Source: Pleodorina starrii | Taxonomy: Eukaryota > Chlorophyta > Chlorophyceae > Chlamydomonadales > Volvocaceae | Length of the DNA: 64,000 nucleotides | Assembly (NCBI GenBank): GCA_030267565.1 | Contig: BRXU01000007.1 | Coordinates: forward strand, 682,001 to 746,000 | Direction: 5' to 3' | Shown here: one piece after another, positions 22,251-32,852 of the stretch | How the letters are laid out: each line of letters starts with the position of its first letter | Numbering within the stretch: the stretch's first letter is position 1 | The notes under the pieces: model-generated | The model's input: the letters and a program-made list of their open reading frames with translations, nothing else | Databases searched by the model: none | What the model was told of the DNA's origin: nothing | Made by a program: the position numbers and the translations under genes

Positions 22251-25200
22251 TGGTGGCGGCGCTTCCTCCGCGCGGCGCAGTGAGGCCAAGGCCAGCCTGC
22301 AGCCCTACCGGCAGGTGTGTGTGTGTGCGCGTTTCGATGGTATTGCCTTTCAATGGTATTGCCTTATGACTGTTCCGCTGCGGTGAGGGGGGGCGGGGGT
22401 GAGGGCCGCAACGAAGAACAGTCGGCCGCGGGAAGGAGAGGTCCTACAGGGTCGACCCTAAAGACCCCCAGTGGTCGTCATCGTCGAGCTGCGGTACAGT
22501 TTTACGGCGATACGGCCTCAATCTCAGACCCCCCAGCCGCGCTCTCCCCCTATCGCTGCTGCAGCAGCTTGATCAACAACGTCCGCAGTGACTCATTGTT
22601 ATATAAAGGAGCATATCCCTCCCTGACCCCCCTATCTCCCCCCTCCCGCAGGCCTCTGGTGCCATCATGCGGGTGCTGGGCGGGCTGCTGGGTCCCGGCT
22701 GCCTGCTGGAGAAGGCGTCTGTGGATGAGGCCTTTCTGGACGTGACACCCATGGCGGTGGGTGGGGTGAGGTGGGGCGGCGGGTGGCTGGTGGGGCGGTG
22801 GGTGAGGTAGGGCCGTGGGTTAGGTGGGGCGGTGGGTTCAGGTGGGGCGGTGGGTGGGGTGGGGCGGTGGGTGGGCTGCTGGTTGGTGCGGTTTCCTTGG
22901 GGACAGGGAGAAGGTGGAGGGTCGGGCAGTGGCTCCATGGCTGTTACGGCGGTAAAGGCGGCGAGAGAGGGCCAGCCGGCGCTTCGCGACACTTTTTCAT
23001 TCCATCGAGGCGGCATCGAGGCGGCAGGGCGGGGCGGGGGGAAGGGGCGGGACACTGGTATGCTGCTGCCTGCATGTCTGCCTATCTGGTACTGTCTGGC
23101 GATTTCTAATCCCGTCATCCGGGTACACGGAGCAGGTACCGGTGCGTTTGCGTCGAGCATCGGTCAGTCCGCCCGGTCCGCGTTCGCTTGCCTTGCTTCT
23201 TCCAGTAACCCACCTTTTGCGTCACCTTGCAAATCGCGAACCCATGTCAGGAGGAGGAGCTGCGGCGGTTGCAGGGCGGCCACGGCGGGGCGAGCACCAC
23301 CGCTGCGCCGGGGGCCGCTGCGCGGGACGCCGAGGCCGAGGCGGCAGCGGCAGCGGACGCGGACGCGGAGCTGGACGAAGCGTGGGGCCTTGTGCAGGGC
23401 CTGGGGCCGGTCAACACGGCAAGCAGCGCCGGCGGGGTGGGGATGCGTGCCGAGGCGGAGGATGGCGGCGACGGCGACGGCGGCTTCACGAGTGGAGACG
23501 ACTACGGTGGAGGCGGCGGCGAAGGAGGAGGAGGAGGGGTGTTGGGGGGCGGCTCACTGATGGCGGCGTTGCTGTCGGAGGCTCGGCGGGGGGTTGAGGC
23601 GAGTGTGGTGGTGGGCGGCCCGCCGGACCTGCTCAATGAGACCGACCGGCGGCTGGTCGTGGGTGGGTGGGTGAGGTGGGGTCCGGACGGCGGTGGCTGG
23701 GGGGGTATCAGTGGGGTGTGGGGTCGGGTGGGGTGCGGGAGGGCGGCCGCCGGCGAGGTGGCGCGTAGGTACCTGGCAGGGCAGGTACTGCTGCGGGGCT
23801 GAAGCCGCAGCGGTATCAGCTTCGGCATGCGCCGGCGGATAATCACCATGATGGGGTCCCTTCGCCGTAAAACGGATCAGGAAGAGAGAGACAGTGTGTG
23901 CGTGAGAGAGACAGTGTGTGCGTGAGCATATCACTCCCTGAACCCCGCCTCTCTCCCCCCTCCACACCCACCCCACCAGGCGCCCTCATAGCGCTGCGGT
24001 TGCGTCAGGCGGTCCGGACGGAGCTGGACTTCACTTGCTCGGCGGGTGGGTGCTGGTGCTGGTGCCCGGTGGGGACGTGCAACGACTGTAGGGGGAGGGG
24101 TGCGCTGACGGCTGGCTGGGGTGCGGTTGGGCTGCGGGTTGGGCCGCGCCGCTGGGTTATCCGCGTTGGGTAGGGCGGGCGGGGGGGGGGGAGAAGAGGG
24201 CCGCGGGCTTGAGGGCTCGCCAGTCTCCTTTCGGTTTGGTCGTTGAATCAGTCCTGTGGCATTACGAGACAGGATCTGTCTCATTCTACCCTGCCTCCCT
24301 CCCATCCCTCCAGGGGTGGCCACCAACAAGCTGCTCGCCAAGGTGGGCTCTGCACGCAACAAGCCCGACAAGCAGACGCTGGTGCTGCCGAGGGGGGTGG
24401 CGGACCTCATGCAGGCGAGAATGCGGGATGGAGGGGCGGGGCAGGGCAGGGCCGCGAGACTGAGAGAGCGACGGAGGGGGCGATTGAGAGGCTGCAATGC
24501 ATCGCTAATATTGGTTGCAGCCGCGCAAATACTCAATGCGCTCTCTCACCCATTTATGCACTGCCAACAACAACGACTCTCAGCCCCCGCTACGCCCCCT
24601 CAGCTCCACCCCCACCCCCGCCGCCCGCCACCCGCCGCCGCCTCCCCTCACCTCCTCCCTCCCTCTCCCTCCCGTCCGTCCTCTGCAGGACATGCCGTTG
24701 GGCAAGCTGCGTGGCCTGGGAGGCAAGTTGGGCGCCTCCCTGGAGCAGCTCTTCGCCGCCACCACTGCGGGTCAGGTGCAGCGGCTGCCCCTGGAGCAGT
24801 TGCAGCGCGCGCTGGGGGAGAGGACGGGGTGAGGAGGGGCGGGGCGGACGGGAGGTGTGGGAGGAGAGGGTAGGCGATGGGCGTGTCCCACGGAGTAAGG
24901 GGCGGGGGGAGGCGAAGGGGATGCGGGGCTGAGGGGATTATGGAAGGATTCACCGGATGACGAGGAGAGGAGAGGCCTCCTCCTGACACCGCTCACCCGC
25001 TCGCTCGTTCGCTTGCTGCCGCTGCCCTTATTGCCGCAGGCTGTGGGTGTCGCAGATTGTGCGCGGGCAGTGCGCGGAGCCCGTCACTCCGAAGGTGGGT
25101 CGGCCCGGGGGGGAGGGGGAGGAGGGGAGGAGGGGAGAACAAGGGGCGGGCGTGGCGAGGGCGAAGGGCCGGACGCCACGATCTCCGCAAAGGGGCAAAG

Positions 25201-28147
25201 GGAGGGCGCCGCATGCGGGGGGGGGGCGCTGGCTTGGTCGTGGTCGCGTAACGGTACCGCACGGTCCTGTGCGGCGACACGGCTTCATGCATGGTTGGCC
25301 CCTTTCCTGTCATGCTGTACTGCATTTCCACGACGCCTGCCGGTCGTATTCCTGTCGTATTGGGTGGACTTTCCCGACGGAAAGAGCCCCTCCCCTTTTG
25401 GCCTCTCCTATTTTGCCTCCTCGCATCCTCGCGTCCTCGCATCCTGGTCTGGTCTGTCTCCCCGCAGAGCCAGCCCAAGTCACTCCTGAGCTGCAAGTCC
25501 TTCGACCCCACCCGCGACCCGGCCGACCTGCACCGCTGGCTGTCCATTTTGGCGGAGGAGCTGGCGCAGCGCTGCAGGGAGGACGAGGCGGCGAACCGGC
25601 GGAGGGCGCGGACGCTGGGTGGGTGGTGGGGCGGGTTGGGTTGGGGCTGTGGTTGAGGGCCGGGGGACAGAGGGCGGATGCGGGTGCGAGTGCGGAGGGG
25701 CGGGCGGCTTGGACTGCTGAGGGCCCGCTGTCCTTCGTTTGGCCTGACACGTCGTGACCCGCCCCTTTGCACCCCGCCGCTGGGCTCGTGCCTCGCGCTT
25801 GGCCGGCGTGCGTTCGAGTCGGCCCTCCGGGGCAGCCCCGCGGAGTTGGGCGGTCTGCGGCCTGTGGCTTGCCTCCTGCGTCCCTTCCTATCCCTCTCCC
25901 CCGTGTCTTCTGTCTTGCCGCTCCACCTGTTGTATTGTGTTGTATTTTTGCAAGTGATGCACTTCGCCGCCTCAGCGTCGCCCTGCCTGACCCTGCCGGG
26001 CCCTGCCTGACCCTGCCCGGTCCTGCCCCTCCCACCTCCCCAGTGCTCCACTACAGGGGCACGGGCCCCCGCGAGCGCAGCGTGCGATGCGCCATGCCGC
26101 AGCACGGCAGGGAGGGGCCCTCGCCGGCCGTCATCGCCAAGACTAGCCTGGAGATGCTCAGGTACAGTATGGCACTCGATACGGCAGTGCCGTATCGGGG
26201 ACGGCAACCGCACCATGCAACGTACTGTAGCGCCGGTATTTAGGCGCGGTATGGCAGTATTGTCGTTCGGCGTCGACGCGTCGTCGCGGCGGCTGTGTGT
26301 AGACGTTTGGCGGTGCATTAGCGCCGACAGTGCTGTCGTGCGGCGCCACAGGCCTACAGCTCCCCAGCGGCACTGACCGGCCAGCTTACGCCACACACGG
26401 CCGTGTCCCTCACCCGGTGTTGCCGCTGGCCGGTTTTGCACGGGAATGCTGCCACAGGGCAACTCCTCCTGCCCCTCTCGAAACGCCAATCCACCTTCCC
26501 CTTCTTCTCCACATCTGTTGAAGGGCGCCGTGCGTGAGGACAACCACACCACTCCCCACTTCCCTGCCCCGCCCCGCCCCCTTTTTCAAAGACACGAACC
26601 GGCGCCGCCCCCTCCCACCCAGGCGCCAACCCGACGCGCTTCCCTGCAGCCGGCTGGCCATCGCCGCCACCGAGTTCGACGACCCGCCCGCCGCCGGATC
26701 CCGAGCCATCACGCGCTTCTTCGCACAGCCGAGCGCGCAGCGGCCGCCGCCGCCGCATCATCATCATCATCATCAGCAGCAACAACACCAGCCGCTGCAG
26801 CAGCCGCAACAGCCATTGCTGCAACATCAACTGGCGCAGGCGCCGCATTACGCGCCTGGGCAGGCGGCCGCATCGTACCACCAGCCGCCTGGTAGCCACC
26901 ACCAGCAGCAGCAGCCGCAGCAGGAACACAACCGCCAGCAGCAGTACCATGGGGCTGAGATGAAGGCCTCGCGTGATGACGGCCGCGGTTACGGCGGAGA
27001 GGATGATGGCGGGGGCGGCGGCAGCGAAGACGAGTACGGTGACTTCGAGTTAGGCCACAGCGAATGGACCGATGCTGGCGGCGGCTTGGACGTGGACGTG
27101 GACCGGGTCGCAGCCGCAGCTGGGGTGCGAGGCGGGCAGTGCACAGGCGGGACCGACCCAGCCCACCCGCAGCAGCAGCAGCAGCAGCCGCAACAGTCGG
27201 AGCAGCGATTACAGCAGCAGGGGCACGGTCAGGTGCTGGGCCATGCCCACCAGCACCACCAGCAGCAGCAGCACCACCACCAGCAGCAGCAGCAGCAGCA
27301 CCACCACCACCAGGAGCAGCTGGAGAGGCACCAGCAGGTATCAGGACCCCAGCCGCAGCAGCAGCTGGAAGGGCCGTCTGCTAGGGCCTCCAAGAAGCCG
27401 CGGCTGGAGGACACGGGACACGGGCGAGCACCGCCCCATCAGCAACAGCTGCAACAACCACAGCAGCCGCAGCAGTGGGGGCAGTCGTTAGAGCAGCAGC
27501 AGCCGCAGCAGCAGCAGGAACAGGAACAGGAACAGTCTCTGCCCTGTCCAGCGTCACTCGGCTGTTGGCTCCACGACGGGGAGGGGCGACGGGACGATGC
27601 AGCGGCGGCGGCAACGGCGCAGCAGGTTGGGTTGTCTGTCTGGGAGGCGCGTGCGGTCGAGGATGACACGGAGTTGGAGCTGGCATGCGGGCTTGTTGGG
27701 GGCGTTGGGGGAGCTGCGGAGGACGCATCAGCAGCCGTTGACCGCGTGGGGGCGGGGACGGGGACGGGAGCCACTTCCGGGGACGCTTGCGGCTGTCAGG
27801 GCCCTGGAACGGCGCATCCGGATTCCGGCTCGGTCCTGGATCGGGATCCGGCGGCGGCTGATCTTTTGAGCAGCGTGGATCTGGACGAGCAACGCCGGAT
27901 CCTGCACGAGATCGAGCTGGCGCGGTTGAGGTCATTGGGACGGGGCAAGACGTCGTCGGGAGCGGGGCCGGGGAATGCGGGCGGGGTTGGCGGTGGCGGT
28001 GGCGGTGGCGGCGCGGGGGGCAGGCGGGGGAGCGGGGGGGCGGGGCGGGGCCGCGGGCGAGGCGCGGGAGCGGCGGCAGCGCCGGCGAAGGGTCAGATGC
28101 GCCTGACGGCGCTGCTGCAAGCGAAGCCGCCGACGGGGGGCCGCTGA
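20408..28147 (+). CDS. POLH: DNA polymerase eta (Y-family translesion polymerase)
   Basis: Thirteen exons: 20408-20465, 20558-20618, 20770-20888, 22175-22314, 22652-22756, 23251-23662, 23980-24045, 24314-24414, 24689-24828, 25040-25094, 25468-25618, 26044-26161, 26650-28147. They sum to 3,024 nt, giving 1,007 aa in frame. VDLDAFY at residues 13-19 and SVDEAFLDV at 149-157 supply the metal-binding acidic residues. LIAVNYAARAAGVTRHM marks the fingers, SAGVATNKLLAKVGSARNKP and LRGLGGKLGASL the palm/thumb, and SLLSCKSF begins the little-finger domain. This order matches eta rather than kappa or iota. Eta copies past UV dimers. Exon 6 inserts about 135 acidic, Ala- and Gly-rich residues. The tail after residue 535 is Gln/His/Gly-rich. 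It carries a PIP-like ITRFF at 529-533, a helix SVDLDEQRRILHEIELARL near 917 that might bind ubiquitin, and a terminal QMRLTALL. No UBZ zinc finger is visible. The intron after 24414 has a GC donor. Confidence 0.93.
21938..22016 (+). repeat. Dispersed ~80-bp intronic element, copy 2
   Basis: In intron 3 of the polymerase eta gene, sense orientation. It shares GTCCGCAGTGACTCATTGTT then ATATAAAGGAGCAT with copy 3. Its upstream edge (CGGAGGCTCAGCGGC from 21931) matches the edge of copy 4, defining the 5' limit of the element. Confidence 0.85.
22554..22630 (+). repeat. Dispersed ~80-bp intronic element, copy 3
   Basis: In intron 4 of the polymerase eta gene, sense orientation, ending 21 nt before the 3' splice site. 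Its terminal CTGACCCC is followed directly by the pyrimidine tract and CCGCAG acceptor. Confidence 0.88.
22757..22880 (+). repeat. G-rich minisatellite in POLH intron 5
   Basis: Degenerate repeats of GGTGGGGCGGTGG-type units start at the donor site and run for about 120 nt. The coding strand carries many G-runs of 3-4, so G-quadruplex formation in DNA or pre-mRNA is plausible. Confidence 0.7.
23928..23945 (+). repeat. Partial copy of the intronic element 3' end
   Basis: GCATATCACTCCCTGAAC matches the last part of the dispersed element with one change (CTGAA for CTGAC). It sits in POLH intron 6, 34 nt before the 3' splice site, and is followed by a pyrimidine tract. Only the 3' end is present. 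Confidence 0.6.
24415..24688 (+). other. GC-AG intron in POLH
   Basis: Exon 8 ends CTCATGCAG and the intron begins GCGAGA. The next exon starts after CTCTGCAG with GACATGCCG. Phase 0 on both sides gives DLMQDMPLGKLRGLGGK, the conserved thumb sequence, and no GT donor nearby preserves this. Confidence 0.72.
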
Positions 28148-29629
28148 TGGAGTGCGGGTGGCGGGTTGGTCGATTTGCATAGTCCTGCGGAAAGAGTGCG
28201 CGTGCCAGGGTGACGGGGAATGTTTGGAAGGTTGCGGCTACATTGGAGGCTGTGGGCGCATGAAGTGTCGCTTTCCACATATCGGCGTGTCACGTGCGTG
28301 TGTGTAGCACTGTGCACATACGGCAGTGCCGTACCTGTGAATTTGATTTAGTTGTGTTTCGCATACCGTACTTGGGCGACACCTTGTCCTCCACGGATGC
28401 CCGCCACTGAACCAGGCGGGGGCGGGGGGGGGGGCACCGCGCTTGGCTTGTACCACCAATGGGTTGGCTGGTTGTTGGGTATACCGTACGGTATTGCGGC
28501 CTGTGCCGTAGTGTGTCTCGTGCGAAACGCATGCCAAGATTGCCAAACCAGCACCTCTCGTCAAAACAGCATCCATACATACCAGAGGGTCAGTTTACTG
28601 AACACTGTTGAGGGTTCGGAAACGCATGATTTGCAGAGCACCGATACTGTCAAGAAGCGTGTTTTGATGTATTGGGGGCGTTCGTGCCGCGCAGCCCAAC
28701 GGACCATGTGGGGTTGGGCGCTTTGTCTGGTCGCCCATTTGACATCGCTGGCGTTGACTTGCGCCGCCAACGGGCACGAATGGACCGCGTCTTACCGTTG
28801 ACCCGCCTGATCACTGCACCGGATGCAGCACACCGGGGCGCATGTCATGCCGACCTGTGGGACCTATTGCGCCTAGGGCTGTCTCGACGCTGTTTCGACA
28901 CCCGCCGATGGAGCGCCGAGTCATTACGTGGCTGCCTGATGTTACAACCCGAGTCGGGCTTGGGGCCCTTCCGGGGATCGTGGGATCGTGTTCTCCCCAC
29001 TTCCCCAGTGAGGGCTCTTAAACGGGGCCCGAAGCGGAGCTATCCTCACCACCGCGCAAAGATGTGCATCGAGTCACCCCAATGCCTCACCCCAGGGACA
29101 CCGACCTCACTGCCGAGAAATGTACGCGTGCGCGCACAAAACCCTAAAAGCCGCACAGCCCAAGCGAAATATCCACACAGCGGGAGTGATGAACAGCAGT
29201 GGATGAATCAAATTTAAGAGAGTCAGCCACCGCCCCTCACACCCGAGCTCCTCGACGCGTGAGCCCAGGTGAGCCACACCACTGCTCTGCTGTCGCACTG
29301 CGTCTGCTACAGGCAGGCACAGGCTCTCGGCGTGCCGCCCGGACCGCGTCGTCAACCCCATCCAACTCCACAGCCGTACTGACTCGAGCACGCCGGGGTA
29401 TCCTGAGCAATGCCACCGCAATACCGCCAGCGTCGTTGCGTTAAAGAACACGCTCTTGGCAGGCGACACTGCAATCCGAAGAACTCCATGTACGCGCCCA
29501 GTCCTTCAAGACAGACCCTGACAGACACGCAGCCTAGCTACGTGCGGTAAGCCAGTCAACCCAGACGCATAACGTTGTGGCCCTGCGCGCGGCCGTTTAA
29601 CTGTGAAGGGGGCGTAGTCTTTGCTGGAA
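28148..29629. other. Intergenic region between convergent genes
   Basis: Between the 3' ends of the plus-strand polymerase gene and the minus-strand ChuX-like gene. It contains a palindrome TACGGCAGTGCCGTA at 28319-28333 that also occurs in POLH intron 12, and a GTATACCGTACGGTAT-like palindrome near 28480. No coding sequence is supported and no TGTAA was seen close behind either stop. Confidence 0.5.
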
Positions 29630-30808
29630 TCAGAAGGTGACGCTTTCGCCGTACTTGTTCGCCAAGCTCGTCCAAGCCTCCACCGCCGCCGGGTCGTACA
29701 CGCCCTGGCTGCCGTGCAGCAGGCACGACATCAGCACCTTGCCATCGGGCCCCAGGAACCGCGTCGCATAGATGTCGTACTCGCCCGACTTTGCTTTTGA
29801 CTTGGCAAACCGGACCTCCTTTACCTGGTGCCGTACATAAACGCGGGATCGCAAAGTAAGTGGTACCGTACGATATGTATCGTACGGTTTGCTCAGCTCA
29901 AGAAATACTTTCGGCGAATTTGTAGACAGCCCGCTGGGCGCGAGCACGCCACCGCCGGATCGCTTCGCGTGCGCGCGTGTTGACCAGATGGATGAATTGC
30001 GCTACCGGAGTCCTAAGACGAACACTGCACGCGCACAGGCTTCAGATTTTGGCCGGGAAAGTGTTGCATGCGTGACAAAGTACCTTGGACAGGGTGATGT
30101 GACACTCGAAGGATTTGTCCTGGGACGCAATGGTGGCGAGCACGCCGCGATTGGGGACCTCGTTGTACCGTACGCTGCACTCATGACCGGCACACGGGAT
30201 CACACGCCCGCAAATTACCGTACAGAGATCAAAGTAGCACTGATCAGGGTTAAAAGTGTTAGCACGTCAAGATGACATTTAAGCTGTGTTGTCGAAAGTT
30301 GTTACTATGTTAGCATTCAGCATTACGCAGCTTGCCCGAGTGGCCGTTGGTCATTGCAACGGTTGTGACGAGCTGTTCTATACCTTCTATTCGAGCTGGA
30401 AAGACATGTGCCACTAATGATGACCTAGTCTTTCTGTTATTTGGAATGCTGTTATCTATTGTTTCGTCGCGCTTTGGTAAAACATATGGGGAGTGAAATG
30501 CCCAACAATGCCCATGATAGTTCACAGTGACAGCACCGATCCCAGATCTAAGTCACTCTAAGCTTACGATTGCGTCGCTAATGTCAGCTACAACGATCTT
30601 ACCTCCCGAAATTGTTCACGCTCTCCAGGATCGCGCCGTCGCCGAGCACGATAAAGCGAACTTTGCCGAGCCCGGCACTAGCTGCGTCATCAAGCAAGCC
30701 TCGCAATGTTGAGCAACATTGTGCGCGCACATTTAGGGCCCGCACTTTGGGCCGCGCGGCACGCGCCGAGCAGCTGGTCGTAAGGGGCCTGTGTCGCGAG
30801 ACAAGCAT
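29630..30808 (-). CDS. Small, probably plastid-targeted ChuX/HutX-like protein
   Basis: Three minus-strand exons, 30603-30808, 30084-30174 and 29630-29824, total 492 nt and 163 aa, with GT-AG junctions in phases 2 and 0. The ATG at 30806-30808 starts an Arg/Ser/Ala-rich N terminus (MLVSRHRPLTTSCSARAARP), consistent with a plastid transit peptide. The mature part reads GKVRFIVLGDGAILESV, SFECHITLSKVKEVRFA, DIYATRFLGPDGKVLMSCLL and YDPAAVEAWTSLANKYG. This succession of strands (a gaileskg-like strand, a cis-His HI strand, an F-x-x-DGK turn and a final helix) resembles the HemS/ChuX/HutX fold, which binds or handles heme. That match is from memory of the pattern and is tentative; the gene itself is well supported. 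It is transcribed towards POLH. Confidence 0.75.
29865..29888. repeat. Perfect palindrome in an intron
   Basis: ACCGTACGATA and TATCGTACGGT flank a 2-nt centre. It lies in intron 2 of the ChuX-like gene. Similar TACCGTACGGTA-type palindromes recur at several intergenic places in the window. Confidence 0.8.
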
Positions 30809-32414
30809 TTTTCGACGCGTCGTCAAGCACGGTATGCGAAAGGACTAAGATATCGTCGCGTCGTGTTGGTTGCTGCGGTGTACGACCTACTCCTCGAGGT
30901 TTTGCCTGATAATTGTACTGCACGTGTACGATGCCATCGAATGCTTTCCTACGCGGGGCCGCGCAGAACCCCATTGCCATCTAGGTTGCCATCGCCAGAC
31001 CAGCGAAGCGCGGGACCCGCGTGCGAGAGCACGTCAGCTTGAGACCAATGGGCATCGAATCGCTCTGCAGCGAGTCCAGCGGAGGATCACCGGCGGCACA
31101 ACTTGTGGGGCCACCGTCCCACCGAACGTCTGCTTGCAGCGTCGGACGCGCTGCACCCCAACGCCCCCGATCAACCTGCCTAACTCACTACCAGCACCCT
31201 TCTTCCCTGAATCATTCTTTTCCACTCGGTTGGGGCGGACCCGCCCCGGTGACGGTTCCCCTCCCTCCCCCAGTCCCCCTACGTCACCCTAGCCCTTCGA
31301 TCGAGCCGATGGCCTCCCGGTCCGCCCTCCGCTGGTATGGGATACCTACACCCCAATGTGCTGCAGGTTTCGTTCCTTTTCTTGCTAGGCATTAACTCCC
31401 GCGCCGCAGGGTCAGGCGGTCAATGACACCTACCGTTTACAGTTGGCGACAACGAACGAACGAAGGCGTTACAGCTTGCAGGAGGTTCATGATCTGAAGG
31501 AAAAGACACACAGCAAATAGGGCCGACATGCATCTCAGCTGCGGCCTTTGCAGCGCAGAACACCTGAAACAGCCCAACCCTGGATATGTGGTTCGACTAC
31601 ATCCGCAGCGATTTAGGGGATTCACGAGAGGCCGTCTGGAGGTCTGGTCCTGCCCGCCGCCGCTCATTTGGGACTTGCCAGGCACAGCGGCACAGCTTCC
31701 CTCCTTAGGTGCTGGGTTGGCAGCACCTGCATGTCGCGTGCGGACTCTCCTGATCAGGCCAGCTATGGCAACCCCCGGGTTTTCCCTGGATTAGGATGAA
31801 GAGTCCATCTAACCGGTACGGCTAGCGATCGGTGTGAAAGCTGGTTCCCCTTACAACGATCGCATCCTACTGCCAGGGCGGACAATCCCTGCGCCAGAGT
31901 CACGTTCAGGAAGTAAGGGGCTTTGATGTAAAACATTATGGTACAATGCCACCGCAGCAATGGAGTTTGTGTCGTACCAAAAGCTCTTCGAGCTGGTCAT
32001 CCGCCTGCTCGGAGAGCTTGGGGTGCGAGCTGGTGAGATGATACTATAAACGGAATGCGTGTAACGCCCGCACGCTCGTTGCGCCCTCTAGTTATCCACA
32101 CGCGAACTTGCCTTCTTCTTTAAGAAGTGGAGAAATGGGCTGCGGTACGTTAAGGCTCTATGAGAACGGATGCTGACAGTAGACGGTGGTGGGAGCTGGC
32201 TTGTTGGGGGAGTACCTCAATTGCCATTCCTGCCGGGCGAATCACCCAGGCCGATGGATGACGTCTGATGACGAGCGCGTCACCGACGCAGACTAACAAT
32301 GCTACGCGGGGCCTGACTTTTATCCCCGGCCCGAGTAATTGCCTTGGGAGAGGTGCTTTGCTATGAATCGTATTGCTACACCGAGCGACTTTACAGTGGT
32401 GGCCCTCGTCCCAA
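30809..32414. other. Intergenic region before SRCR copy A
   Basis: Contains the divergent upstream region of the ChuX-like gene. Open frames at 30870-31395 and 31528-31794 have no domain or splice support. I see nothing else definable. Confidence 0.45.
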
Positions 32415-32830
32415 TCGCAATCTGACTCTCTGAGCGAAACGCACGGCACGGGATGCACGGGATGCATGGCGCAACAGCCAAGCCGAAGCGGCCTCACTAC
32501 AAGACTGCATATAGAATTTGATAATAATTATCACTATTATAACTTGTGCATATATTGAGGCCGGGTTGTGCCGACATACAAACGCATAAAACAGGCTGCG
32601 TACGTACAACCTACAACCAGGTTTCTTCATACAATTCCACTGTTTGCTCATATAAGCACTAAAAAATATGGTTCATTCTATCAAACAGCAAGCCAACGCT
32701 TTCCTAGGGACGAGACGACTCATCAGAAGTGTAATTGTACCCTATTGTACGACAGATCCTGAAGGCGGGCGTGTCATAGGTAGTTAAGCAAGAGGCAAGA
32801 CGGTAGTCGGACCGGACGTCAGACATATTA
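32415..32830 (+). promoter_or_regulatory. Upstream module of SRCR copy A (diverged)
   Basis: Shares landmarks in order with the regions before copies B and C: GCAACAGCCAAGCCGAAGC near 32470, a GAGGCCGG block near 32556, AACCTACAACCAGGTTTC near 32608 and GGCGGGCGTGTCATAGG then GTTAAGCAAG near 32764. Shared order and spacing before three related genes suggest a conserved promoter/5' UTR region. Confidence 0.5.
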
Positions 32831-32852
32831 GTATATATTTCGACATTATTAA

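Noticed and set aside
22771..23109. Gly-rich open frames in POLH intron 5
   Set aside because: They come from the GGTGGGGCGG minisatellite and lie between well-phased exons.
20408..28147. DNA polymerase kappa or iota
   Set aside because: The CAVQQW motif followed by GLIAVNYAARAAGVTR and the LGGKLGASL thumb sequence fit eta better.
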